Positions 1 to 8,467 of a DNA stretch of 10,798 nt are shown here, piece by piece (the first letter of the stretch is position 1; each line of letters opens with the position of its first letter). Location: positions 1 through 10,798 of the forward strand of contig JANTQF010000594.1 of the NCBI GenBank assembly GCA_032988165.1, in the 5' to 3' direction. Below the pieces are notes generated by a model that was not told where the DNA came from, made no database searches, and worked only from the letters and a program-made list of their open reading frames with translations. The position numbers and the translations under genes are program-made. This DNA is from Emmonsiellopsis sp. PD_33. Taxonomy: Eukaryota; Ascomycota; Eurotiomycetes; Onygenales; Ajellomycetaceae.

Positions 1-134
1 GTACGGTGTCGGAGGCGATGAAGGCATCGTACTTGCGGGCCAGCTTCTTGATGAGCTTCTTGTTCTTGTTCAGCTTCTTCAAGTCGTCGGTCGACATGGC
101 GTCGATGCCGTGGTGCTTGGCACGATCCCAATGG
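1..134 (-). CDS. Ribosomal protein uL1 (L10a/Rpl1), internal fragment, runs off left edge
   Basis: Read on the minus strand from 134 to 1, this encodes a central part of eukaryotic cytosolic uL1, the large-subunit protein that forms the L1 stalk and contacts E-site tRNA. The stretch runs HWDRAKHHGIDAMSTDDLKK and continues with the family hallmark LNKNKKLIKKLARKYDAF, then IASDTV at the edge. Homology begins at a plausible splice acceptor: a gag ends at 135 and leaves one base plus HW, which fits the family spacing G-D-x-x-H-x-D. A second AG ending at 141 would add two residues. The last bases (minus-strand GTAC at 4-1) could themselves be a splice donor. About 65 N-terminal codons (the part ending in the PRP..GD segment) should lie to the right but none are recognisable between 135 and 1215. 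The piece may therefore be an exon with a distant partner, or a truncated copy. The family identity is firm; whether the gene works is not. Confidence 0.8.
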
Positions 135-146
135 CTCAAGCTTGAG
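135..146. repeat. 12-bp perfect palindrome at the edge of uL1 homology
   Basis: CTCAAGCTTGAG equals its own reverse complement. It directly abuts the last base that fits uL1, and it contains both candidate acceptor AGs on the minus strand. It may be chance, or it may mark a rearrangement junction. Confidence 0.6.
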
Positions 147-544
147 GAGCCCAAAGCAAGGCCATGTATCCAAAAAGGAAACAGAATGACAGGCTGCGGC
201 AAATATTTGGTGAAGATAAAAATATTGAACAAAGCAAACAAAGTCAAAAGTAACAATATCAAAGAGGATGTGCCGTTCTGTGAAGGACCAGCCGTGAGAC
301 TCGGAAGATCGAGGGTGGAATCAATAAGGAGATTGGACGACCAAAATCACGAAACCCAAGTGCGGAACTCATGGGGAGAGCCAAAAAGACAGCAGCAAAG
401 TCATATACAAATAATCGAAGCCACAGGGAAAACAGAGGACTGGCCGCTGTGGATGGGATGAGGCTGGCGAGAGAGAAGTTGAAGTTGAAGCTGAGGGAGA
501 ATCCTCGACGTCGATGAGCGGAAGGTTGGAAGTTGGGGATGATG

Positions 545-552
545 TCACGTGA
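545..552. promoter_or_regulatory. TCACGTGA palindrome (E-box/bHLH-type site)
   Basis: A perfect 8-bp palindrome with a CACGTG core. Cbf1-like and other bHLH proteins bind such sites in fungi. It sits just upstream, in the minus-strand sense, of the pyrimidine-rich block that looks like the uL1 gene's start region, so it could serve that promoter. The assignment is by motif and position only. Confidence 0.4.
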
Positions 553-1215
553 GGCAGTGCGGCTCCGAGTCCCAGACTTGTCTATATTTGGAACCTGGGG
601 GAGAATGGGAATATATCAAACAAAACGGATACAGATATGCAATGTTTATCTATGCTATACATGTACCAGCAATATCTACTCTATTCCCACCAATCCCATC
701 CAATTAACAGCAGAAACCCATGTCCGTTCAGTCGTTTTCGCAACCTCGTCGATGGAAGTATAGGACCACACTAGTCCCAATACGGGTTAGACTTTGAAAG
801 CTCCCCATCCGGCTGCTTACATAACATCGGAAGTTAGTCATCCACCACCTCGAAGCATTTCCTCGCGCAAAACACTCCGATATCAAGACTCGTCCCAGCT
901 TATCTCAACGTCTGGTTGGGGAACTATTCTTACCCCGACTACACTGGCAATTCGCCTGCTTGGCCAATACCCCATAAAGATCTGGCGCCCTCCCGCATGC
1001 CGCCCATCCCTCGCAGATGCTGCGCCTGTCTCCACTGAGCACCATCATGAGAGCTGAATCGCCTGGCTATCTGACCTCCTTCCTCTTCTCCTGAAGCCGT
1101 GTTGTCTGCTTCTTATCCGTCATTCGTTTCCGGAACAATTCGCCCCCTATATTGAAGCTTTACAATTAACGGGGTTTAATCCCGCCCCATTTTTCGGGCC
1201 TTTCTAGTAGACGCC

Positions 1216-2350
1216 ATGCCAGGTTTACCATGTATGCACAATCCCCGCCCGCCCGCGCAGTATCTGCGGAACAGTTGCTAATAATGATGCTTTCTATTTA
1301 CAGCCAGCATCGATTTGGATGAGTGCATTGAACGTCTCTATAGAAAGGAACTACTAGCCGACTCCGTCATCGAGGCAATATGCGCAAAAGCAAAAGAGCT
1401 GCTTATGAAGGAGAGCAATGTCGTCCATATCGCCGCGCCCGTTACCGTGGTGGGAGACATACACGGCCAGTTTTATGATATGATTGAGATATTCAAGATT
1501 GGCGGATTCTGTCCGAATACCAATTACCTATTCCTAGGTATGGTTTGAACTACTGGAAGAAGCCCGATTCTTTACAAAATAAAAATCAAAAACGAAAAAA
1601 ACCACCCTAACAAGTCCCCCTTGAAACAATACAGGTGACTACGTCGACCGCGGCCTCTTCAGCGTTGAAACCATCTCCCTCCTCGTCTGCCTCAAACTCC
1701 GCTACCCGCACCGCGTGCACCTGATCCGCGGCAACCACGAGTCCCGCGGCGTCACGCAATCCTACGGCTTCTACACCGAATGCGCGCGCAAATACGGCAA
1801 CGCAAACGTCTGGCACTACTTCACAGACATGTTCGACTTCCTCACGCTCAGTGTAGTGATCAACGACCAGATCTTCTGCGTGCACGGCGGCCTCTCGCCC
1901 TCCATCCACTCCATCGACCAGATCAAAATCATCGACCGCTTCCGCGAGATCCCGCACGAGGGCCCCATGGCCGATCTGGTCTGGTCAGATCCGGACACGG
2001 AGCGCGATGAGTTCTCGCTCTCGCCGCGCGGCGCCGGCTATACCTTTGGCGCACAGGTGGTCAGGAAGTTTCTCGAGGTGAATAACATGTCGCATATCCT
2101 GCGTGCGCATCAGCTGTGTCAGGAAGGGTATCAGGTTCTGTACGATGACCGGCTGAGCACGGTGTGGAGCGCGCCGAATTATTGTTACCGCTGCGGCAAT
2201 CTGGCCAGCGTGCTGGAGGTTAGTGATACCGGGGAACGGTATTTTAATATCTTCGATGCGGCGCCGGAGAATGATATACACCGCGGTGAACAGCAGGCGC
2301 AGCAGCAGGGTAAGGATGGGCATAATCCTGTAATTGAATATTTCTTATGA
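1216..2350 (+). CDS. ppg1: Ser/Thr protein phosphatase catalytic subunit, PP2A family, Ppg1 type
   Basis: Exons 1216-1231, 1304-1537 and 1635-2350; 321 aa, frames closing exactly. It is a metal-dependent phosphoserine/threonine phosphatase. All signature blocks are present: GDIHGQ (D57, H59), GDYVDRG (D85), RGNHES (N117, H118), CVHGG (H167) and RAHQL (H242), plus CYRCGN near the end. It ends in EYFL, the PP2A/PP4/PP6-type tail whose last leucine is carboxymethylated in relatives. The N-terminus (LDECIERLY), ESNVVHI and the PMADLVWSDP block match budding-yeast Ppg1 better than PP4 or PP6; Ppg1 works with the Far/STRIPAK-like complex. The start has good context (GCCATGCC). Intron 1 begins gtatgc and has branch GCTAAT; intron 2 begins gtatgg with branch CCTAAC. 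An alternative first donor at 1223 keeps frame and removes three residues. Family is certain; subtype likely. Confidence 0.93.
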
Positions 2351-2967
2351 TACCCTTGATGTTGTTTTATGTATGTGTGTGTTTTATAGTTCTTGTTTGA
2401 TATCATACTCTATGACCTTTTCTCTCTCTTTCGTTTCCACTTTGCATAAACCGGTGTTTTATTTTAACTTACTTTATTTTCTTTCCCCTTTATTTTAAAA
2501 TGGGTATTTTTGGTGAGATGGTATATATCCTTGCGGACGGACGGACGAAACCAAACAAAACCGAAGGTTGGGAAACAAGAAAGGAGGTGGGGGGAAAAAA
2601 ACCAACAAAACAAGTTCCCTTCCAACAATGGATGGACGTGACATTTTTTTCTTCTTCTCTTTTGAAACAGCGCTGTTTAGAATATCTTGTTTTTGACTCG
2701 GATTCAAAAAAAAAAAAAAAAAACGAAATGGTGGCTAGAAACATGCATGGGACAAACTAAATATCAAAAAAAGAAGATCGATTTTATTATCAACCTTCTC
2801 TCTTCCTCAGTTCCGCAGGAGCCTTTCCCTCCCCCCCCCTCGCCTCAAAAAAGAAAAATTCGCAAAGAAAAAAAAAAAGGGAAAAAGAAGGAAATTCGTC
2901 TGGAAGGAGATTTGGGAGATTGGGGAAAGTGCGTGATTTGATAGAACCGTTTTCAATGTTCAACTAA
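2351..2967. other. Convergent 3' region between ppg1 and rdi1
   Basis: These 617 bases separate two tail-to-tail genes and should hold both 3' UTRs and poly(A) signals. Base composition is extreme: T-rich from 2351 to 2500, then long A/G-rich and A-only tracts to about 2930. Short reading frames here consist of Lys/Phe/Pro runs from homopolymers and are not genes. Confidence 0.6.
2706..2723. repeat. Poly(A) run, 18 bases
   Basis: An uninterrupted A18 tract on the plus strand between two convergent genes. It could be a simple-sequence expansion or a nucleosome-excluding tract. No flanking retroposon body is visible, so it is not called a retroelement tail. Confidence 0.8.
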
Positions 2968-4079
2968 CTACCAGTCCCGAGCAATATCGAAGGACCATTC
3001 GAACTTTAGGTGAGTGTGGTCATCATCGTCGACGAATCTGGAGAGGGCGTTGTAGTGGCCTCGGGCGATCATTCCGGAGGGCGCCTCTTCGGGATTGACT
3101 GGTATTGGACATCAGCAACGAGTCACCGAAATTTGGGGGGGGGGGAGTGCCCGGAGGGGAGGTTGGAGTGAATAACTGGGATCTCAGAAAACTTACACTT
3201 CTTCTCATAAATGCGCTTATCCGTCGTATTTGGCGGGTAGCTCCCCTATCACGGCGGGAAACATACTATCAGCATCTACCTTCAACACGAAACATCCCGA
3301 CCACAACACAATAACACCACCCAAAAAAACTCACCAACATCTCCTCGTCCTTGCTAACTCTAACGCCCTTCCTCTTCACGACCTGAATATACTTCAGTCC
3401 GCTCAGCACCTCATGCTGGACCATGAAGGTGGCCTTCATGCGGAACCGCGAGCCCTCCTTGATAGTGAAGGGCTGGCTCTTCAACTTCTCGAGCGAGCCT
3501 TCGCCGGACAGGTCGATGGTGATGTCCTGGCGGCCCTCGACCTCGAGGGCGAGAGACTTGATGATGCATTTTCGGGGGTCGCTGGGGTCGGATATGGAGG
3601 TGCCGGTGCCGAGGCCGAGAGAGGCTTTCCAGCGGTTGAGGGATTCGTCGTTTTGGTCTGTTTTGGTTTTCCGTGGGGGGTGAGGGGGAATGGTTAGCTG
3701 GGTGATTGTTTTTTTCTTTTTCTCTTTTGAGAGTCCTTGGATATATCCCTGTTCATGCATTGAAATGGATGGCTTTCCTGCCCGCATATACATCGAGAGA
3801 GAAGGCTACATGTAGATGCCACCCAACAACCACGACGAAAATAAACATTATTCAAGATGTTGCCCCGTAAAAGAATGAACCATGGTAACAAGCTCGTCGA
3901 GAGAGAAGGTGGGGGGAGATGGCAAATTAAACACGCATCCCGCCGTGAGGAATGGAACTTTAAAACATTGTATGGGGGTACGTACCCAGCTGCTGATACT
4001 CCTCGACGGTCTTCTTCTCGCCGAGCTTGAAGCCCTCGGTCTTGGAGGCGGCGAGGTCGTCGTCGTGGTCGCCGGCCAT
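2968..4079 (-). CDS. rdi1: Rho GDP-dissociation inhibitor (RhoGDI)
   Basis: Minus-strand exons 4079-3986, 3657-3335, 3245-3197 and 3098-2968 give a 198-aa protein, close to the yeast Rdi1 length. RhoGDI binds GDP-loaded prenylated Rho/Cdc42 GTPases, extracts them from membranes and holds them in the cytosol. Residues 1-50 form the charged regulatory arm (start MAGDHDDDLAASKTEGFK, then VEEYQQL). The rest is the immunoglobulin-like prenyl-binding domain, with CIIKSLALEVEGR, PFTIKEGSRFRMKATF, VQHEVLSGLKYIQVVKRKG, then APSGMIARGHYNA and the ending FEWSFDIARDW. The start ATG is the first in frame and gives the family N-terminus. Donors are gtacgt, gtgagt and gtaagt; intron 1 has branch GCTAAC. Intron 1 is long (328 nt), the others 89 and 98 nt. 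The gene faces ppg1 tail to tail and shares an upstream region with the bqt4-like gene. Confidence 0.95.
3135..3145. repeat. G11 homopolymer in rdi1 intron 3
   Basis: Eleven consecutive G on the plus strand, which is C11 in the transcript, lie in the 98-nt third intron of the RhoGDI gene, about 35-45 nt before its acceptor. Such runs are length-unstable and error-prone in sequencing. Confidence 0.75.
3658..3985 (-). other. Long first intron of rdi1 with repeated 13-mer
   Basis: This 328-nt intron is 2-6 times longer than every other intron in the window. It contains two exact copies of TCGAGAGAGAAGG (plus strand, 3793-3805 and 3897-3909), 104 bases apart. In the transcript these read as pyrimidine tracts ending in TCTCTCTCGA. 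A short frame within it (ATG at 3884 on the minus strand) stops after 11 codons. Function, if any, is unknown. Confidence 0.6.
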
Positions 4080-4200
4080 GGTTTGGCTTGCTTGTTGGGG
4101 GGTGAAGTGTGCAGGCGGGGTAGGGGATGCTTGGGAGGAGAGTGTGGGGTCACAAAGGAAAACAAGGAGGAGAAGATGGGATGAAAGGAGGAGAGAATGA

Positions 4201-4236
4201 GAGGAAGAGAGAGAGGAAGAGAGAGAGGAAGCGAGA
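4201..4236. repeat. Three 12-bp purine repeats upstream of rdi1
   Basis: GAGGAAGAGAGA occurs twice exactly (4201-4212, 4213-4224) and once with one change (4225-4236), within a longer purine-rich stretch from about 4150 to 4245. On the rdi1 sense strand this is a CT tract 120-160 bases before the start codon, a typical place for a fungal pyrimidine-rich core promoter or leader. Confidence 0.75.
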
Positions 4237-4570
4237 GAGATAGTTGAGGCTGATGGATGTGGTTGGAGACAGCTTGGCTGGTGGGGTTGGCGAAAGGCGG
4301 TGGGCGAGAGGGGCATTATTTGGCTGCAACAACTTCAATAAACAAGAACTAAGAGAAGAGTTAGTTAGTATGGATGCAGGTTCTATTTTTACATCTGTTG
4401 GCAAGTCTACAGATTGGGCTTATTTGGCTGCTTCTCAAAACACATCTTCGTCTGTGAGGATGGAATACCTCCAGATTGTGTTCCCTCTGCCCCATAGCCA
4501 ACAATCTAGAAAGTAACTAGTTATGTCAATGCTCATCCATCGCTGTCATCATTCACGCCCAGCCCGCGCG

Positions 4571-4583
4571 GGGTGTTACACCC
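4571..4583. repeat. 13-bp palindrome GGGTGTTACACCC
   Basis: Six-base arms (GGGTGT/ACACCC) flank a single central T. It lies in the spacer about 490 bases upstream of rdi1 and 1.06 kb upstream of the bqt4-like gene. It has the shape of a dimeric transcription-factor site, but no factor can be named. Confidence 0.45.
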
Positions 4584-5046
4584 TTCCCTGTCTATATCAT
4601 GGAACTCCCGGGATAACTATCATGGCTGATTGGATGGACTTCTGGGGATTGCAACAAGGTCCTTGAATCGGCCGATCAGAACCCTAGATCTCAGTGATAT
4701 GTTGGTATCTAGATATCAATGTAACAAGTTGACGCGGTGGTGATGTTTAAAAGGGGGTACCTATATAACTTCCTCTGAGATGCATTGGAGACCCATTGCG
4801 GGGGAGTTTGCATGGCTCCAGGGGATCTCTCGGTGAGATGGGTAAACACTATAAAGATAGAGCAACAAAACATGATATTCTCCTAACAATGGCTTTGTGT
4901 GTTAGCTCTTGTCAGGAAAGTCAATTGCAGTGAAAGCTTGCTCTTTCTGCCATGATGCTTCCGAGTCTCCTGGGGGTCTGCAAGGAAAGTAAGTGACCAC
5001 CACACGGCGTAAACATTGTTGTGGTCTACACAGCCTCCGCCACCAT

Positions 5047-5094
5047 ACATTCGAGGCTGTATTCGAGGGTGTATTCGACGATATATTCGAGGAT
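5047..5094. repeat. 12-bp tandem repeat, four imperfect copies
   Basis: Units 5047-5058, 5059-5070, 5071-5082 and 5083-5094 share the core ATTCGAGGNT (third copy has ATTCGACGAT), followed by a decayed TATCGATATC. The array lies about 550 bases before the bqt4-like start codon. It could be a small minisatellite or a cluster of binding sites for one factor. Confidence 0.75.
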
Positions 5095-5144
5095 ATATCG
5101 ATATCAATTGTCAACTCCAGCCCCGGAGTCTTTGTGAGAACACG

Positions 5145-5150
5145 CACGTG
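5145..5150. promoter_or_regulatory. CACGTG E-box in bqt4-like promoter
   Basis: GCACGTGAC with a CACGTG core lies about 500 bases upstream of the start codon, in the GC-rich promoter-like part of the spacer and about 85 bases before the CCAAT box. It is a bHLH-type site by motif only. Confidence 0.35.
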
Positions 5151-5233
5151 ACGCGGGCCGAGTTGATCCGGTTCACCGCTATTCCCAAACCGGGACGCGT
5201 GTGTTACGTAAGCCGCACCTCCACGCCGCGCAG

Positions 5234-5241
5234 CCAATCAG
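5234..5241 (+). promoter_or_regulatory. CCAAT box (CCAATCAG)
   Basis: CCAATCAG is the preferred form for the fungal HAP/CBC complex. It lies on the sense strand about 410 bases before the bqt4-like start codon and shortly before the pyrimidine-rich block, a normal promoter position. Confidence 0.5.
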
Positions 5242-5644
5242 GACGCCGCAGCCTAGAGCCGCCTCAACGCAATTCTTGCGCCCACACCCCCCGGCCGATT
5301 AATTATTCTCCCAACCATCCCTCCTGAGTCGGATTCCTCCTTTTTGCACGTCCTGTCTGCGTCACCCCTGGTCTGCTCTCTGTCGCGCCCGCTCTGTCCT
5401 GCCGCCAATTGCCGCTGTCTCTGCCGTCTGGTCTCTGTTGTCTGCTGAGTGTTGTGGTACCGCCCGTCGCCCTGTTGGCTTCGCTCAGAACGCGCCTGCA
5501 ACGTGGCACCCGTCCTCCACTGTCGCATCTCGACCGCCTCGCTCTCCTCCACACGCCTCCCTCGAGCCCCCCGCCCTTGTCGCCGCGCATTCCCTCCCCT
5601 CCCACCGTCTTAATATCTAATCCCGCTACATCGCCATCGTCGTC

Positions 5645-7248
5645 ATGCGCTCCCTTCCGAAACGTCTCAACCCGCTCATCCTCCCTGAGGTCTCCCCTCA
5701 ATGTAGGTGTATATCCCTGTAGCCTCCCTTCAGCCGCCATTTCCCGCGGCTGCCGCGCTGTTTACTCGTCCCAATGGGAGCGCGATATCATATTTACCCC
5801 ATATATGCGTCTGTTATCTGGTTTGCTAACCCGTATTCCCCCTGCCACTAGATGAGGAACTCCTTTCGCGCCGTCGGCTGGGGAAAACAAATTTATCTGT
5901 CAAGCCGGGCCAGATAGGGACCTCCAGCGCAACCAAACCAGAAAACCTGGGCATGTTTGAGTATGCGCACCTCAGAGCGCCACTTCCCAAGGACCTCGAA
6001 GGATCCGAAATATTCTCCTTCCAACCCCCACAACAGAACCCAGAGGCATACTTCCTGATGGTGAGTCCATGCTGCCCTTCCGCTCATATGGCTAGCGGCT
6101 GACCCGCATTTTTGCTTAATAGCGACGAAGCAAGGATGGCTATGTCAGCGCAACGGGCATGTTCAAGATCGCATTCCCCTGGGCCAAGCACACGGAGGAG
6201 AAGGCCGAACGAGAGTATTTGAAGAGCCGGCAAGAAACCAGCGAGGATGAAGTAGCAGGCAATGTCTGGATTTCCCCGGAACTTGGTAGGATCCCTTCGC
6301 AACCCCTACTTCCTCTCGACAAGCTAGCTGACGCAACCAGCCCTTGAAATCGCAAAGGATTACGGCATGTTCGACTGGGTTCGCGCGCTCCTGGACCCAG
6401 CAGAAATCCTCCATAAAGCAACTAGCCCAGAAAAACACATCTCCCCTCCACCCAAGTTCGAGATGCCACCCATTGACAGCGCTGCTTTTGCCCCACCCCA
6501 ACCCATCTCTCGCAGAACTCGCAGGTCTGTTTCGCCCTCCAAGGTCGCATCTCCCAGCAAGAAACCAGCCAGTGTGCGCAAGCCTAGACAAACGCGCGCC
6601 CAAAAAGAGGCTAGCTCTGCAAGTTCAACCGCCGCAAATGAATTCCTTCAGAGCACTCTCAAAGCCGCTGCGTCGACGCCCTTACCCGAAGAGAGCCCCG
6701 AGCCGCAAACGAATGGCGAGGAACCTTCTGAAGAAGCGGAGCTGGAAATCCCAGTGAAGAAGTCAAAGGATAAAGTTAAAGTCCGTGTTGAATCCAAGAC
6801 GGACACAGTTGAGGACGTTGAGACTAAAACCACCGATGTCTCGGTCGAGATGCCCGTTGGCCTTCCTGAGCTACCCCTCCCAGAAGATACGGAGCAAATG
6901 ATTGCAAAGGCGAAGGAAATGGTCGAGGAAGCCACAAAACTGCAAAAGGGGGAGGAGGCTGGGTCACCTTCGAAAAAGGACGCCAAGAAACGGAAGTCGG
7001 ATGAATTGGCTGAAGAAGAGCAGTCAGACGAGGCTGCTGCTACGCCCGCTCAGCCAGCTAAACGCGCCAAGGTATTAGAAGATAAACTGCGACGGGAGAG
7101 AGTGCGGAATCGCGCACTTGTTGGAGTCACTGCCACATTGGCACTTGCGTAAGTTCAGTCCCTTTATGGTTTCCGATGACAGGAAGTGGCATCGTACCAT
7201 TCTAACCCTACCTTTCTGTGCAGTGCCGCAATACCATACTTTTTTTAA
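5645..7248 (+). CDS. bqt4: Bqt4-like KilA-N/APSES-domain protein, C-terminally membrane-anchored
   Basis: Exons 5645-5702, 5852-6060, 6123-6285, 6341-7148 and 7224-7248; 420 aa, with all frames closing. The fold family is KilA-N/APSES-like (roughly residues 50-170): the block RRSKDGYVSATGMFKIAFPW and the later ALEIAKDYGMFDWVRALLDP are typical of fission-yeast Bqt4, which has 432 aa. Bqt4 sits in the inner nuclear membrane and tethers telomeres through Rap1. After a Pro/Ser/Thr- and acid-rich linker come basic nuclear-localisation-like clusters (KKDAKKRKSD at 355-364; PAKRAK near 385). A short hydrophobic tail at 402-420 (ALVGVTATLALA then AAIPYFF) ends the protein, consistent with a tail anchor. 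The start gives MRSLPKRLNPLILPE and reads cleanly into exon 2. Branch points are GCTAAC, GCTGAC, GCTGAC and CTAAC. The last intron splits the anchor. Annotation pipelines sometimes call such proteins APSES transcription factors; the anchor argues for Bqt4. Confidence 0.87.
7149..7223 (+). other. Last intron of bqt4-like gene, splits the membrane anchor
   Basis: 75-nt intron, donor gtaagt, acceptor tgcag, branch CTAAC at 7202-7206. If retained, the frame hits TAA after completing one alanine codon, removing AAIPYFF and leaving only about 12 hydrophobic residues at the C-terminus. Confidence 0.8.
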
Positions 7249-8467
7249 TCTGTAAATATTCCCACGTTTCGGAACTGCATGTCGCCGTTACGCACAGCAA
7301 TTACTTGGTGAGATGATATTTCGGATCGACCCTGCAACCATACGCAGAGATATTCATCCGTCGTTTATTCAGAGTATTTTCACCCCAGCAGGACTACAGG
7401 CGGTTTTTTTTTATTCCCATTGTTTTACTACGCGCAAATCGTCTTTTCGCCTTTTCTATTTCCTTGTCCGCTCTCCATCCTTTACACTTTAATTTGGCTA
7501 CTGTTCTCGCCAAAAAAACTTCCCCAAACTTTTTCTCCCAAGGATATTATGTTCCAAGTCTATTACATACACTGTTTATCTCGTGCCAGCACAGTTTACC
7601 GCTTATAATTCATATATATTACCCCTATCATCCGTCCAAAATCCCTTCACCCATTGTCTTATCCAAACACGCGCCCTAAACCCTCCTAGCTCCCCGTCCC
7701 TTCTCCCCCCCTGCCCATACCTTACTTCATTAGTATCAACGTGACGAAACGACCGAGCCCTACACTTATCCAATCCCCCCCCTCCCCCTCCCCTGTATCC
7801 CCAATCGCAATAAGCCCACTGGAGAAAAGTATAGAAATCTACACCCAGCCTCCCCCCTCAGCACTCAGCCGAAAGTCTCTCATATAACCTAGCCAAAAAT
7901 CCCATCTTGCCGCCCCCTGTTGCACCCCACCTAATGAACTAGTTTTTTTATTTTAATCCACCGAGCTTCCTCCAGCTCTTCCCTTCTTACCTTTTTGTGC
8001 TTTTTGAAAATAGGGTTCATTACTTACTTACTCCGCGGCGTTCTTTTGTACTGTATATGTATATTTGAGGTTTTCTTTTCTCTTCATTTCTTTTGTTGAG
8101 TATGTTATGTTAGGTTTAGTCGGTTTCTTTTAATACCATATGCAATGAGGAATGTGTGTGTGTCTTTTTTAGTAATGATGGGTGGATTTTTATTTCTCAT
8201 GGTGCATGGAAAGCTGGATCTCGATCAGATAAGATAGCGTCAAATCACATGACCGGCCATCCAAGCAAACAAGACAAACAAAGCTCCTCGCATCGAACCT
8301 GATAATTGATCAACCGTTTTGACTGCGCATATCTCTCTCCCCCACGCTTCACCTTTGATACCCCCCTCTCCTCGTCAATCGAGAGCTGTTTCATCCCTCA
8401 GGCCATTGTACAATTATGTCTATGCGCCCCTCCCCGATCTAACACCAACACAAAACAAACAGCAACA
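7249..8467. other. Intergenic region between bqt4-like gene and clp1
   Basis: About 1.2 kb with no supportable gene. The first part is T- and C-rich 3' UTR-like sequence. 7680-7960 is strongly C-rich in short runs, and 7960-8200 is T-rich. Just upstream of clp1, 8228-8237 has overlapping GATAAG and GATAG motifs (possible GATA-factor site, weak). The clp1 leader from about 8300 is C-rich and ends in ACAACA before the ATG. No RNA gene was recognised by eye. Confidence 0.5.

Larger units (their letters stand above)
135..1215. other. Intergenic/leader region between uL1 fragment and ppg1-type gene
   Basis: No convincing coding exon is visible on either strand. On the minus strand, 150-260 is T-rich like an intron of the uL1 gene. 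The stretch from about 440 to 540 is pyrimidine-rich on the minus strand and looks like a ribosomal-protein-type transcription start and leader. Bases 560-1070 look like ordinary spacer. From about 1070 to 1150 the plus strand is CT-rich, as expected for the leader of the phosphatase gene. A small inverted repeat (CGGG at 1170-1173 with CCCG at 1181-1184) lies about 40 bases upstream of the phosphatase start. Confidence 0.5.
4080..5644. other. Divergent intergenic region between rdi1 and the bqt4-like gene
   Basis: About 1.56 kb without a gene that I can support. From the rdi1 side it holds a CT-type leader (4080-4250), then AT-richer spacer to about 5100 in which short open frames have no recognisable protein. 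From about 5100 it becomes GC-richer and promoter-like for the bqt4-like gene, with CACGTG at 5145 and CCAATCAG at 5234. A long C/T-rich block (5300-5640) is likely the transcription start region and leader. A 12-bp tandem repeat lies at 5047-5094. Confidence 0.5.

Noticed and set aside
1..346. A continuous minus-strand frame fusing hydrophobic sequence to the uL1 core
   Set aside because: The hydrophobic part has no ATG, and its Leu/Phe/Ile content is what T-rich intron DNA encodes. It is more likely an intron than a membrane protein; kept only as a caution in the uL1 finding.
1607..1957. A 116-codon minus-strand frame over the phosphatase
   Set aside because: Antisense to the conserved ppg1 exon; its Val/Asp/Ala-rich content comes from the opposite codons.
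2687..2941. Lys-rich reading frames between ppg1 and rdi1
   Set aside because: They derive from A and AG homopolymer tracts in the convergent 3' region.
4244..4516. A 90-codon plus-strand frame, possible small gene
   Set aside because: No family resemblance, no splice or leader signals, and it starts inside the rdi1 upstream region.
4763..4769. TATA-like TATATAA in the rdi1/bqt4-like spacer
   Set aside because: It is far from both starts and has no gene at a suitable distance.
4902..5237. A 111-codon minus-strand frame containing Ser-Ser-Asn/Thr repeats
   Set aside because: The repeated residues are just the 12-bp tandem repeat read through; the rest has no recognisable domain and overlaps the promoter-like part of the bqt4-like gene.
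6367..7152. Single-exon gene starting inside the bqt4-like exon 4 and ending in the intron
   Set aside because: This is exon 4 read from an internal Met into intron 4. Upstream exons supply the KilA-N/APSES-like domain and downstream exon 5 completes the anchor.
5645..7248. KilA-N domain as evidence of a viral or phage gene
   Set aside because: The gene has five exons, fungal branch points and a Bqt4-like membrane tail; the domain is also native to fungal APSES and Bqt4 proteins.
8306..8467. Upstream in-frame start for clp1 adding 54 residues
   Set aside because: The added residues are leader-like sequence in a C-rich region, while the ATG at 8468 has better context and gives the family N-terminus.
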